Shown here: positions 32,112-43,707 of the stretch, one piece after another | Numbering within the stretch: position 1 is the stretch's first letter | How the letters are laid out: the number at the start of each line of letters is the position of its first letter | NCBI GenBank assembly: GCA_039583875.1 | Contig: CM077159.1 | Span: 106,293,295-106,357,294 of the forward strand | Source of the DNA: Platanthera guangdongensis | Lineage: Eukaryota; Streptophyta; Magnoliopsida; Asparagales; Orchidaceae | DNA: 64,000 nt | Reading direction: 5' to 3' | Notes under the pieces: model-generated | Seen by the model: only the letters and a program-made list of their open reading frames with translations | Told to the model about the DNA's origin: nothing | Database searches by the model: none | Program-made: the position numbers and the translations under genes

Positions 32112-34043
32112 TGATGACTGCTTTTAGTCATCGTTTTTGGTATAGTTTATAAACCTAAATTCCTAAGTTTAGTTATAATTTTGTTTATTTTATGTTTGTT
32201 TTGTTTTATTTCTCGTATGATATGATAATTTCTAAATTTATTATGTGTTTTATATTTTATGTTGTGTTATGTTTAGTTTTAATGTTTAATATGTTTGTTG
32301 CTATGTCTAGTCTTATTAATATATCTATTATATTATGTGATGTTTAGTTTTATTTGTTATAATTATTATGTTCTTGAATAATTTTTTGTTTCTAATGTTT
32401 ATTTTGTGTTGTTACTTGTAGGTTCATGCAACCCTCTTTATTGGAGCAGCCCATTAGTGCATGGCCGGCCCCTTGCCTTGAAGCCACATGATGCAAGCCA
32501 AGCCCTCATGGTGAACCCGAGCCCATGCTCAAGTCCAACATGCATGCAGCCCGACCACCCATCTACTTCAAAAATGCAGCCCGACACTCTCCTTGGTGCA
32601 GCCCGGCCACCCATCTACTTCAAGGAGCAGCCCACTCTACATCCTACCCGAGCCCAAACAGCCCCAAACCTAAACCCGAGCCTATATAAAAGCCCAAGCA
32701 GCCCCATGCAACCCACCTAGCCTCCTACCCGAGCCCATGCATGAATATATCCATGCATGGCCGGCCACCTTTCAATGTCATACATGCATGTTCTCTCTCT
32801 CTCCCTTTCATTTATTGCATGCATGCATTCACTTTTTCATGCTTGGCCGACCCCTCTCTTCCCCCCCTCTTTATTCCTCATTCATCCCTTTTTCCCTCTC
32901 TCTCATTCTCATTTAAACTCATACATTCCCCTTTTCTTTTTATTATTATTTTCCTTTTTATTTTCCCAAAATAAAGTGCATGTATTTAGTTTTTTCTCTC
33001 TCCCTCATTAAATAAAATGCATGCACTTCTCTCCTTACATGGCCGGCCACCCCCCTTGGCCTCCTCCTCTTCATTTCATTCTAGATCCTTCTCCATCTCC
33101 TATAAAAGCCACCCCATCCCTCAAGCCAAAGGAAGAAAAATTTTGAGAAGTAAAGTTTCAAGTTGAATGTGAGTTAGAGAGTGGAGAGTACTTGTGAGTT
33201 GTTTTTAGTTTCACTATTGTATTAGTTTTCCTTTCCATTTTTGCAAGTTTTTCTTCCTAACATAGTCTTGTCTTTTTAATATTTTGTGTACTCTCTTTGT
33301 TTGCAAGTAATGAAAATGTTTCTCTCTTATTTTGTTTTGTCTTCCCTTTCAATTATGCGTAGCTAATTTCCTATAGCATTCGATCGTGAGGATCCATGAA
33401 GTGAGATGAGAGTTTATTTTCTTTCTTAGTTTTATTTTTGTTATTTCATGCTCGATCCTTCTTTGATTTATTTTTTTTGTCGACTCCGTATTTCCGGTAT
33501 ACGGTAGTAGGCTTCGGATCTCATATTTGAGTAGCCGAGAGGCTCGTGAATGTGAAAGATCACTCAAAGAAGGAAGGAGTTGAACGCAATCCTAGAGATA
33601 GGACGACGTAAATCCTCCGGATTGGAGTCAAATCCAATAGTGCGGATCACCTCGATAATGCAACTTTAGGATTCTTTGGTTTGTAAAGAGATTTCGATCG
33701 AAGAGTCTATAAGTTAGGAGACCTAATGCTCTAGCGAGATTTTGTCTTATTTTCGGATCCGTCACGGTCGAGTATGATTTGCAAATTTAAAACTATGCCT
33801 TTTCATCCCTCTCATTTCATTTTATGGTGAATCTTCGATCGAATGCTAGCTTTTTATTATAGTTTTTCGTCTCGCAAGTTGTCTTTTGTTTTATTCTAAA
33901 AAAAAAATTCTCAAATCCCATTAGTTTTCCGGTAGGATAATAGTTAGAGCGTGAATAGAAGTAATTGACAGCCCCGTGTTTAAATACAACCTTGGTACTA
34001 CGATTCGACAGGTACGCTTGCATGTTCGGGTTTTGGCCCACCA
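32112..34043 (+). repeat. Athila LTR 2, shared middle LTR
   Basis: 1932 bp. It serves as 3' LTR of unit 1 and 5' LTR of unit 2: a PPT lies before it and a PBS after it. It matches LTR1 except at about five sites. At two of those (the tatagttta near 32144 and aaactcat near 32915) it agrees with LTR3. TATA boxes are at 32683-32692 and 33101-33108. Confidence 0.95.
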
Positions 34044-34049
34044 AGTTTT

Positions 34050-34067
34050 TGGCGCCGTTGCCGGAGA
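34050..34067 (+). other. Athila unit 2 primer-binding site
   Basis: The same tRNA-Asp-type PBS as in unit 1, again six bases after the LTR end. The first spacer bases differ between units (aa in unit 1, ag in unit 2). Confidence 0.85.
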
Positions 34068-34405
34068 CTTTTCTTCGTCAATATTTTGAAAACGCTTGCG
34101 CTATTACTTCTCCAAAAATAAAATAAAAAAAATTATAATTTATATATTTAAATATTTATAATCAACCCACTTCACCTTATTTCTACCCCACCTAAAATCT
34201 CTCGAAAAGGGTAAGGGGCTTTAAGCGCCACCATTTTACCTAGTACCGGGCGAACCCTTCACCGGGTAGTCCTCGGGAAGTTCGAGAGCCAAGCCGTCTA
34301 AAAAATCTTTTTTTTTCAACAAAAAATTTTTTTTCCTTTCTTTTCCTCTTTTTCTTTATTTTCCAAGCTTTCATTTTCATCTTCCCTCGTTTTCTTTGTT
34401 AGTGC

Positions 34406-35494
34406 ATGACCCGAGCGAATCCGTCGCTACTTGTTGATTTGGACCCAGAAATCGAACGCTCCTTTCGGAGACAACTACAATTCGGGGCTTCCACTTCTCA
34501 AACAGCGATTGAGGATTCCTTCGGGGATTGTAATTATTCTGAAATGGGAGATCCCAACCCAGGAATGGCTCAGCAAAGGACCATGTCCGATTATGCTCGA
34601 CCCAACCTGGAGGGGACTAAAACGAGTATTGTTCGACCTGCAATTGCGAACAATAACTTCGAGCTTAAGCCTACCATCATACAAATGGTGCAGCAATATG
34701 TACAGTTCGACGGATTACAAGATGAAGATCCGAACTTGCATATTGCCAATTTTCTTGAAATCTGTGACACCTTTAAAATAAATGGTGTCTCGGACGATGC
34801 TATAAGGCTAAGACTCTTCCCCTTCTCGTTAAGAACTAAAGCCAAACAGTGGTTGAGTTCTCTTCCAAGAGGCTCAATCACTACTTGGAACATTTTAACT
34901 GAAAAATTTCTTGCTAGATATTTCCCTCCCGCTAAAACTGCTAAGTTAAGAAATGATATAACTTCTTATTCTCAAATTGCTTCTGAGACCCTCTATGACA
35001 CTTGGGAGAGGTTCAAAGAACTTTTGATAAGATGCCCTCATCATGCTCTGCCTGTATGGTTACAGGTTCAGACATTTTACAATGGGCTAAATCAAGAAAC
35101 TAAGCAAATGATAGATGCCGCTTCCGCTGGTTCCTTGGATCGCAAAACTCCGGAAGCCGCTCTTGAGCTTATCGAGGACATGGAGATGAACACTTATCAG
35201 TGGAATTCGTCTAGGACTCGCCCATCTAAACCTGCAGGTATCTATGAAGTGGATTCGGTTTCGCAACTGGCGCTACAAGTGGAAATGCTGAACAAGAAGA
35301 TTTCGGAGATGACAGCTTCCTCCGCCGCTAAGGTATATGAAAATGCGAATGCTGCTGCTGCCGAGCAGGTGGATTATCTGGGGAACATACCTAGGCCCGC
35401 TCAAAATAATTCTGCCAATAAGTTTTCTGCTTTTTCTAATTTTTCTGCACCTCCTGGTTTTAATTCTTTTACGAACTCTTATAATCCGGGATGA
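34406..35494 (+). CDS. gag: Athila unit 2 gag, ended by the same TGA
   Basis: 362 codons, differing from unit 1 by very few residues (Asp instead of Asn in MI.AASAG; Lys instead of Asn in SAN.FSAF). The stop TGA at 35492-35494, followed by CGT, is identical to unit 1. The pol frame is in phase behind it, so full-length Gag-Pol would need readthrough of this one codon. Confidence 0.88.
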   Translation: MTRANPSLLVDLDPEIERSFRRQLQFGASTSQTAIEDSFGDCNYSEMGDPNPGMAQQRTMSDYARPNLEGTKTSIVRPAIANNNFELKPTIIQMVQQYVQFDGLQDEDPNLHIANFLEICDTFKINGVSDDAIRLRLFPFSLRTKAKQWLSSLPRGSITTWNILTEKFLARYFPPAKTAKLRNDITSYSQIASETLYDTWERFKELLIRCPHHALPVWLQVQTFYNGLNQETKQMIDAASAGSLDRKTPEAALELIEDMEMNTYQWNSSRTRPSKPAGIYEVDSVSQLALQVEMLNKKISEMTASSAAKVYENANAAAAEQVDYLGNIPRPAQNNSANKFSAFSNFSAPPGFNSFTNSYNPG

Positions 35495-35608
35495 CGTAAC
35501 CATCCCAATTTTTCTTGGAGTAATCCTGCTAATGCTGCACGCCCACCACATGATTTTACACCACTACCACCACCACAACAAAACCAAAATCTTCAAAAAA
35601 CCCTCTCT

Positions 35609-38600
35609 TTGGAAGAACTTTTATCTAGATATATAAACTTGAACGATGATACTATTAGAAACTTAACAGGGTCAATGAAAAGTTTAGAAAATCAGGTCGG
35701 GCAACTTGCCAAGGCTTTTTCCGAGAGACCACCTGGAACTCTTCCCTCGAACACTGAACCTAACCCAAGGGAGCACGCAAATGCGATTTCCCTTCGGAGC
35801 GGTAAGGTTATTAACGAGCCCACCACCAGGGAAGAGCCAAAGGTGATTGTCCCTCCTGTTGTGGAAGCAATTACCCCTACGAAAAATGATAAAACAATTT
35901 TTGAAAAGGAAAAATCTACTTTAGATAAAGAAAAAGATATTTCTGTTTTTTCTAATGATGACGTTCAAAATGATTCTCCGCTTATCATAAAGGAATTTCC
36001 GCCACCCCCTTATCCGGCCCGACTTAGGAAAGAAAAATTAGATGATCAGTACCAACGCTTCCTTGAAATGTTCAAACAAATTCATATTAATTTACCATTT
36101 CATGAAGCGATTAGTCAAATGCCTAAGTATGCAAAATATCTTAAGGATTTATTAACAAACAAGACGAAATTGGAAAATTTATCGCATGTAACCTTAAATG
36201 AAGAATGCTCGGCGGTCGTTAAAAACTCTAATCTTCCTAAAAAGATAAATGATCCGAGTAGTTTTTCCATTCAGTGCGTTTTTGGTGATCTGTTTGTTAA
36301 ACATGCGTTAGCGGATCTAGGAGCGAGCATAAATTTGATACCCTTTTCTTTATTCAAAAAGCTAGGATTGGGCACTCTTAGCCCTACAAGAATGAGTATC
36401 CAGTTAGCCGATAGGTCGATCAAATATCCGTTAGGTATTGTTGAGGACGTGCTAGTAAAGGTCGACAAATTCATCTTCCCGGTGGATTTTGTCATTCTCG
36501 ATATTGAAGAGGACGTCGAGGTCCCTCTTATCCTCGGTCGACCCTTCCTAGCCACCTCTCGAGCGGTCATCGATGTTAGTAACAGAAAGTTGTTTTTGCG
36601 TGTGGGAGATGATGAGGTCACATTTTCTATCAATCAATCAATGAAAAACTCTTTACAAAATGATGATTCATGCTACTTTCTTGATGTTTTAAATGAAGAT
36701 TGTTCTCTTTCTCTTTCTAACATCTCTTCAAATGAATTTTCCTCTTCTTTTTCTGAAATTTCTTCACATGATTTTGAAAACACGGTTATGTCCGCACAAG
36801 CAAATTTTGAAAATGATTCTGTCTTTGGTAAAAAAAAGTATGAAAATCTTATTTTTGAAAAAGAAAAGAATTTGAAAAACTCTTATAATGAGCCGCCCCA
36901 TCTTGATTTAAAACCACTCCCTGATCATCTAAAATATGCCTTTCTTGAAAAAAATTCTAAGTTGCCCGTTATAATCTCGGCCTATTTATCTCAATCTGAA
37001 AACGATCAGTTGATCGAAGTACTACAAAAGCATCGCCGAGCTATAGCGTGGCAAATTTCCGACATTTCTGGCATAAGCCCTTCTTTTTGTACTCATAAAA
37101 TATTTTTTGAAAATAATCCTAAGGGTGTAGTCCAACCACAACGGCGTCTCAATCCGAATATGAAAGAGGTTGTGAAGGAAGAGGTGCTTAAGTTATTAGA
37201 TGCGGGGATAATTTATCCGATTTCCGATAGTCAGTGGGTGAGTCCGGTACAGGTTGTTCCTAAGAAGGGTGGGATTACGGTAGTACCAAATGAAAATAAC
37301 GACTTAATTCCAACTAGGACGATAACGGGATGGATGATGTGCATCGATTACCGTAAGCTAAACGATGCCACTCGAAAAGATCACTTACCCCTCCCCTTTA
37401 TCGATCAAATTTTAGAACGTTTGTCCGGGCACAATTTTTATTGCTTCCTCGACGGTCTCTCGGGATACTTTCAAATCCCTATCGCACCCGAGGACCAAGA
37501 GAAGACGACATTCACTTGCCCCTTCGGAACTTTTGCTTATCGTAGAATGCCTTTCGGATTATGCAACGCACCCGCCACCTTTCAGCGGTGTATGCTTGCT
37601 ATCTTTAATAAATACGTCGAGAATATTATGGAAATATTTATGGACGATTTTTCTGTTTTTGGCGACTCCTTTAATTTATGTTTAGAAAATTTGGAAAAAG
37701 TTTTACAACGCTGCGAACAAATGAATCTAGTGTTAAATTGGGAGAAGTGCCACTTTATGGTACGTGAAGGCTTAGTCCTTGGCCACAACATTTCCGCTAG
37801 GGGAATTGAAGTGGACAAGGAAAAAATTGAAGTTATTGAAAAGTTACCGCCGCCTACAAATATTAAAGCGATTAGAAGTTTTTTAGGGCATGCGGGTTTT
37901 TATCGACGATTCATTAAAAACTTTTCAAAAATTACTAAGCCTCTCACCCACCTTCTCGAAAAAGACACTCCTTTCGTTTTTGATGAAACATGTCTCGCGG
38001 CATTTGAATTAATTAAATCAAAACTTATAAATGCTCCTATTTTGATCGCCCCAGTTTGGGATTTACCTTTCGAAATCATGTGTGATGCGAGTAATCATGC
38101 GGTGGGTGCGGTTTTAGGTCAACGAATCGCTAAGAACTTTCATCTGATTTTCTACGCTAGTAAAACTCTCACTTCTGCGCAAGAAAATTACACCACGACG
38201 GAGAAAGAGCTCTTAGCGGTTATTTTTGCTTTTGATAAATTCCGACCGTATGTTACTCTTTCTAAGGTTATTGTTTTCACGGATCATTCCGCTTTGAAGT
38301 ACCTCCTTTCTAAACCGGATGCCAAGCCGCGTCTTATCCGTTGGATCCTCTTACTTCAAGAATTCGACTTGGAGATTCGGGATAAGAAAGGAGCGGAAAA
38401 CTTAGCAGCTGATCATCTCTCTCGTCTTGAAAATCCCAATCTAGATATTTTAAATGAAACTTTTATTAATGACTCTTTTCCGGATGAGCGTCTTTTTAAT
38501 ATTTCTTCATCTCCTACCCCCTGGTTTGCCGATCTGGCCAATTATCTTGTGGCCCGGGTCCTTCCAAAAGAATACTCCACTCACCAAAAGAAGAAATTCT

Positions 38601-39802
38601 TTTCGGAGTTGAAGTATTATTTTTGGGAAGACCCATTTCTATTTCGCATTTGTGCGGACCAGGTGGTAAGGAGATGTGTTTCGCGGGAAGAGGGTCACCA
38701 AATTTTAAAACATGTTCATGAAGGTCCGACTGGCGGGCACTATCAAGCTAACCGCACCGCACACAAAGTACTTAGTGCTGGCTTCTATTGGCCAGGCATA
38801 TTTAAAGATGCACAAATCTTTGTGGGCGGGTGCGATCGATGCCAGCGGACTGGAAATCTCTCAAATAAAAATGAAATGGAACAAAACTACTTTCTCGAAT
38901 GCGAAGTTTTTGATCTATGGGGCATAGACTTTGTCGGCCCATTTCCCTCCAGCTTAGGAAATAAATATATTTTAGTCGCAGTCGATTATGTTTCTAGGTG
39001 GGCAGAGGCCCAAGATCTACCAAATAATGATGCTCGCGTTGTTGTCAATTTTCTAAAAAAATTATTTTCTCGCTTTAGTTTTCCTCGAGCGATCGTTAAT
39101 GATAGGGGAAGTCATTTTTGCAACGCTCAACTCACTAAGGCTTTAGCCAAATATGGCATTACGCATAAATTATCCACTGCTTATCATCCCCAAACTAACG
39201 GTCAGGTCGAGGTAGTCAATCGCGAACTTAAACGAATTTTGGAAAAAAACGTTTCTACTTCTCGTAAGGATTGGTCTTTAAAATTGGACGATGCTCTGTG
39301 GGCCTATCGGACAGCGTACAAGACCGCCATCGGTTGTACTCCTTTCCGATTAGTCTGTGGAAAATCGTGTCATCTTCCGGTAGAAGTAGAACACCGTGCG
39401 TACTGGGCGTTAAAGTTTTTTAATTTCGATCCGCACTCGGTCGGCGAGCATAGAAAAAACCAACTAAATGAGCTTGACGAGTGGCGAGCGTACGCATATG
39501 AAAATAATAAAATTTATAAAGAACACATGAAATTGTATCACGATAAGAACCTGCACCACCCTAAAACTTTTAAACCAGGCGATCAGGTTCTTCTTTTTAA
39601 TTCGCGTTTACGTCTCTTCCCGGGAAAGCTTAAATCTAGATGGTCCGGACCGTTCACGGTCAAGGATGTTTTTCCTTATGTCACTGTGCTACTTTCACAC
39701 CCCGATAAGGGGGACTTTAAAGTTAATGGTCATAGACTTAAACTCTATTTCTCTAATGATTCTGTGACTCCTGCAAAGGAGAATCTTCTTTTTGATTCTT
39801 AG
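35609..39802 (+). CDS. pol: Athila unit 2 pol: protease-RT-RNase H-integrase, uninterrupted
   Basis: 1397 codons without a stop, in phase with gag (open from 35495). Approximate residues: protease motif DLGAS 235-239; RT start CIDYRKLNDA about 577 and catalytic FMDD about 677; RNase H MCDASNHAVGA about 823; integrase HHCC region about 1034-1070; DDE core at WGIDF (about 1105), VNDRGSHF (about 1162) and the Glu of GQVEVVNRE (about 1199); C-terminal GDQVLLFNSRLRLFPG segment. All catalytic residues are present. The residue before the second catalytic Asp is Asn here and Ser in unit 1. There is no chromodomain, consistent with Athila. It is the only intact RT-bearing frame in the window. Confidence 0.95.
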   Translation: MEELLSRYINLNDDTIRNLTGSMKSLENQVGQLAKAFSERPPGTLPSNTEPNPREHANAISLRSGKVINEPTTREEPKVIVPPVVEAITPTKNDKTIFEKEKSTLDKEKDISVFSNDDVQNDSPLIIKEFPPPPYPARLRKEKLDDQYQRFLEMFKQIHINLPFHEAISQMPKYAKYLKDLLTNKTKLENLSHVTLNEECSAVVKNSNLPKKINDPSSFSIQCVFGDLFVKHALADLGASINLIPFSLFKKLGLGTLSPTRMSIQLADRSIKYPLGIVEDVLVKVDKFIFPVDFVILDIEEDVEVPLILGRPFLATSRAVIDVSNRKLFLRVGDDEVTFSINQSMKNSLQNDDSCYFLDVLNEDCSLSLSNISSNEFSSSFSEISSHDFENTVMSAQANFENDSVFGKKKYENLIFEKEKNLKNSYNEPPHLDLKPLPDHLKYAFLEKNSKLPVIISAYLSQSENDQLIEVLQKHRRAIAWQISDISGISPSFCTHKIFFENNPKGVVQPQRRLNPNMKEVVKEEVLKLLDAGIIYPISDSQWVSPVQVVPKKGGITVVPNENNDLIPTRTITGWMMCIDYRKLNDATRKDHLPLPFIDQILERLSGHNFYCFLDGLSGYFQIPIAPEDQEKTTFTCPFGTFAYRRMPFGLCNAPATFQRCMLAIFNKYVENIMEIFMDDFSVFGDSFNLCLENLEKVLQRCEQMNLVLNWEKCHFMVREGLVLGHNISARGIEVDKEKIEVIEKLPPPTNIKAIRSFLGHAGFYRRFIKNFSKITKPLTHLLEKDTPFVFDETCLAAFELIKSKLINAPILIAPVWDLPFEIMCDASNHAVGAVLGQRIAKNFHLIFYASKTLTSAQENYTTTEKELLAVIFAFDKFRPYVTLSKVIVFTDHSALKYLLSKPDAKPRLIRWILLLQEFDLEIRDKKGAENLAADHLSRLENPNLDILNETFINDSFPDERLFNISSSPTPWFADLANYLVARVLPKEYSTHQKKKFFSELKYYFWEDPFLFRICADQVVRRCVSREEGHQILKHVHEGPTGGHYQANRTAHKVLSAGFYWPGIFKDAQIFVGGCDRCQRTGNLSNKNEMEQNYFLECEVFDLWGIDFVGPFPSSLGNKYILVAVDYVSRWAEAQDLPNNDARVVVNFLKKLFSRFSFPRAIVNDRGSHFCNAQLTKALAKYGITHKLSTAYHPQTNGQVEVVNRELKRILEKNVSTSRKDWSLKLDDALWAYRTAYKTAIGCTPFRLVCGKSCHLPVEVEHRAYWALKFFNFDPHSVGEHRKNQLNELDEWRAYAYENNKIYKEHMKLYHDKNLHHPKTFKPGDQVLLFNSRLRLFPGKLKSRWSGPFTVKDVFPYVTVLLSHPDKGDFKVNGHRLKLYFSNDSVTPAKENLLFDS

Positions 39803-41702
39803 TTTTTTATTTTCTGATGGACATTCTTATTTCTGGACTACTATTTTATGGAACTCTTTTATTTGGACTGTTGAAATAAAAAAACATTATCGGGCATCTG
39901 CCCATGGACTCTATCTATTTTTCTTTTATTTTGCTCTTTCTACCGGAGGCCAATCAAGTCCATGATCGTGGTCACCGCTCCGCCGCTGCTGATATCAGAT
40001 GGATCAAGTCATACCTGCTGACGATCAAGTACTCTAAAAAGCGAGCATGTGGGAGCAACATCCGCCTTCATCTCACGAACCCGAGGAAGTCATGTTCTTA
40101 TTTATTTATTTTTCCTGCATTTTTCTTTTTCTCTTCTTCTCAGTCCCCTTCTCTTTTTCTTTATGTTTTCTTCATTGAGGGCAATGAAGAATTTTAGCAT
40201 GGGGGGGGGGTCTAGTTTCTTTTGGTCTTTTCTTTCTGTTTTTCTTCTTTCAAAAAAATTATAAAATCCAAAAAATTATAAAATATAAAACCCAAAAAAA
40301 TTAGAAAAACAAAAATTAAAAAAATTGTGCTTAAATCGATTTGAAAAACAAAATCTAAAATTATTTCTATCTTTATTTTCATGTTTCTTCTAGTGAAGTG
40401 TAGGCCCGTGCGGTTTTTGTAGTTCTATATAGATTTCTTTGAATTGGTTTTCTAAATTTATCAGTTTAACATAACTTAGTTTTACTAGTTTCTTTTTCTT
40501 AAATATAGGCATCCAATTTTTAAGTTTTAAGTTAGCAATTTGTAGTTATGTCTTTTTATTCGGTTAGTTGCTTACGAATGGTTGCTAGGTATCATTAGTT
40601 CTTTTTCACTTGCGAGGTAGTCTTTCTTGGTGTCTAGAACTTGTACCAAGCTACTCTCAAAGCATTTGCGCCGTTTTTACGTTTTTTAGAAATGATTTAG
40701 GCCACCATTTGAATAGTTTGAGCTTTTCTTGCCCACCAAAAACAAAACCTTTGCAAAACAATTTTGGGCCTTTTCCTTTTTTTTCCTTGTTTTAGCTCCA
40801 CCTTTCATTTCATTATATTCACCAAAGCCAAAAATCTTTCCTATTTTTGCACTATAAATTTGAGCTTAAAAATTAGTTTTTGTGGGAAGGGTATTATTTT
40901 TGAAATGAATAGGAAATTCTCAAGCTTATTTTTGGAGCTTTCTTATCCAATGCTATTCAAAAGGAAAAAAAATTGAGAAAGAAAAAATATATCATTACAA
41001 AATAAAAAAAAAATGAATGCAAAAACTTTATGTTTGGCCAAGTTTATAAAAGAAAAAATTTTCATGGCCTTGTTTTTGTAGTTTCATATTGGAGAAATGA
41101 CATACTCGTTATTTCTCATTTTTTATGCTATGTTTATTTTTGAGCTCACCATGGTTTAGTGCCTAAAACCTTCATGTTTATCTTTGATTCCACTTCCTAA
41201 TCATTTACCTAAGCCAAGTTTTAATGCCTAGTAGAAGTCCCATTGATCTTAGAACGTAAATTCGCGTAGTGGAGAAAGTGTGAACGTACAAGCCTATGGC
41301 CACCATCATTGATGGATTTCTTTGGAGGTTATCTTGGAGTGTTTTAGGGTTAATGTTTATCTAGCAACCGAGTAGTTTGTTAATGTGCCGTTTATTTAGA
41401 ACCTCTACTTTTGATTTCCTTATTTTCATTTATTTTGGATGCCTTGTTTTAAGATTTAGAAATTAGTAGACTTTTCTTATGTTTTAATGAGATTTTTAGG
41501 GTTCCATTTTCAATTTTTCTATTGTGCACTTCTCACCTCACTAGTTGATAATATGAATATTAGGATAGTTTAATTTTTCATGTTTTGTTTTTCTTAACTA
41601 TGGAACTTAAAAATATATATTTCTTTTGTTTTCTTTTTGCTCCTCCCTAGTTTTTATTTCTATTTGCTTGAGGGCAAGCAAATACTCTAGCATGGGGGAA
41701 TT
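39803..41702 (+). other. Athila unit 2 3' region
   Basis: Copy of 30210-32111 with the same two PPT-like modules (near 40177-40210 and 41670-41698) and no env-like ORF. Only scattered single-base and homopolymer-length differences separate it from unit 1. Confidence 0.85.
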
Positions 41703-43643
41703 TGATGACTGCTTTTAGTCATCGTTTTTGGTATAGTTTATAAACCTAAATTCCTAAGTTTAGTTATAATTTTGTTTATTTTATGTTTGTTTTGTTTTAT
41801 TTCTCGTATGATATGATAATTTCTAAATTTATTATGTGTTTTATATTTTATGTTGTGTTATGTTTAGTTTTAATGTTTAATATGTTTGTTGCTATGTTTA
41901 GTCTTATTAATATATCTATTATATTATGTGATGTTTAGTTTAATTTGTTATAATTATTATGTTCTTGAATAATTTTTTGTTTCTAATGTTTATTTTGTGT
42001 TGTTACTTGTAGTTTCATGCAACCCTCTTTATTGGAGCAGCCCATTAGTGCATGGCCAGCCCCTTCCCTTGAAGCCACATGATGTAAGCCAAGCCCTCAT
42101 GGTGAACCCGAGCCCATGCTCAAGTCCAACATGCATGCAGCCCGGCCACCCATCTACTTCAAAAATGCAGCCCAGCCCTCTCCTTGGTGCATCCCGGCCA
42201 CCCATCTACTTCAAGGAGCAGCCCACTCTACATCCTACCCGAGCCCAAGCAGCCCCCAACCTAAACCCGAGCCTATATAAAAGCCCAAGCAGCCCCATGC
42301 AGCCCACCTAGCCTCCTACCCGAGCCCATGCATGAATATATCCATGCATGGCCGGCCACCTTTCAATGTCATACATGCATGTTCTCTCTCTCTCTCCCTT
42401 TCATTTATTGCATGCATGCATTCACTTTTTCATACTTGGCCGACCCCTCTCTTCCCCCCCTCTTTATTCCTCATTCATCCCTTTTTCCCTCTCTCTCATT
42501 CTCATTTAAACTCATACATTCCCCTTTTCTTTTTATTATTATTTTCCTTTTTATTTTCCCAAAAGAAAGTGCATGTATTTAGTTTTTTCTCTCTCCCTCA
42601 TTAAATAAAATGCATGCACTTCTCTCCTTACATGGCCGGCCACCCCCCTTGGCCTCCTCTTCTTCATTTCATTCTAGATCCTTCTCCATCTCCTATAAAA
42701 GCCACCCCATCCCTCAAGCCAAAGGAAGAAAAATTTTGAGAAGTAAAGTTTCAAGTTGAATGTGAGTTGGAGAGTGGAGAGTGGAGAGTACTTGTGAGTT
42801 GTTTTTAGTTTCACTATTGTATTAGTTTTCCTTTCCATTTTTGCAAGTTTTTCTTCCTAACATAGTCTTGTCTTTTTAATATTTTGTGTACTCTCTTTGT
42901 TTGCAAGTAATGAAAATGTTTCTCTCTTATTTTGTTTTGTCTTCCCTTTCAATTATGCGTAGCTAATTTCCTATAGCATTCGATTGTGAGGATCCATGAA
43001 GTGAGATGAGAGTTTATTTTCTTTCTTAGTTTTATTTTTGTTATTTCATGCTCGATCCTTCATTGATTTATTTTTTTTGTCGACTCCGTATTTCCGGTAT
43101 ATGGTAGTAGGCTTCTGATCTCATATTTGAGTAGCCGAGAGGCTCGTGAATGTGAAAGATCACTCAAAGAAGGAAGGAGTTGAACGCAATTCTAGAGATA
43201 GGACGACGTAAATCCTCCGGATTGGAGTCAAATCCAATAGTGCGGATCACCTCGATAATGCAACTTTAGGCTTCTTTGGTTTGTAAAGAGATTTCGATCG
43301 AAGAGTCTATAAGTTAGGAGACCTAATGATCTAGCGAGATTTTGTCTTATTTTCGGATCCGTCACGGTCGAGTATGATTTGCAAATTTAAAACTATGCCT
43401 TTTCATCCCTCTCATTTCATTTTATGGTGAATCTTCGATCGAATGCTAGCTTTTTATTATAGTTTTTCGTCTCGCAAGTTGTCTTTTGTTTTATTCTAAA
43501 ACAAAAATTCTCAAATCCCATTAGTTTTCCTGTAGGATAATAGTTAGAGCGTGAGTAGAAGTAATTGACAGCCCCGTGTTTAAATACGACCTTGGTACTA
43601 CGATTCGACAGGTACGCTTGCCTGTTCGGGTTTTGGCCCACCA
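41703..43643 (+). repeat. Athila LTR 3
   Basis: 1941 bp. About thirty substitutions and short indels separate it from LTR1, including a duplicated gagagtg near 42776 and one extra CT dinucleotide pair near 42388. TATAAAAG is at 42694-42701. It ends GGCCCACCA and is followed by TSD gctgc (43644-43648). Confidence 0.95.
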
Positions 43644-43648
43644 GCTGC

Positions 43649-43707
43649 GGAGCCAGAGCATGCTGGGCCCTGAAACCCTCTAGAATGGCCGTCAAAGTCT
43701 TCCCCAT
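43649..43707 (-). pseudogene. H2 gag, N-terminal residues
   Basis: On the minus strand an ATG at 43707 starts a frame (MGKTLTAILEGFRAQHALAP) that matches the frame of 22514 downward once the Athila array and one TSD copy are discounted. A stop lies two codons upstream of the ATG, so this ATG may be the start, or the true N-terminus is broken. Confidence 0.75.

Larger units (their letters stand above)
22520..43643 (+). mobile_element. ATH: tandem Athila array, LTR-interior-LTR-interior-LTR
   Basis: Three LTRs (22520-24451, 32112-34043, 41703-43643) and two interiors of 7660 and 7659 bp, all in the same orientation. Only the outer ends carry a TSD (gctgc, 22515-22519 and 43644-43648); the middle LTR has none. 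The array interrupts H2 gag. Athila assignment rests on the long LTR, the tRNA-Asp-type PBS, the gag sequence type and the RT/integrase type. Middle and first LTR differ at about five sites and the interiors at about twenty, while the first and third LTRs differ at about thirty. This fits unequal recombination long after the original insertion. Confidence 0.95.

Noticed and set aside
22520..43643. Two independent Athila insertions side by side
   Set aside because: Only one TSD pair exists, at the outer ends. The middle LTR is single and shared, and both units carry the same gag stop.
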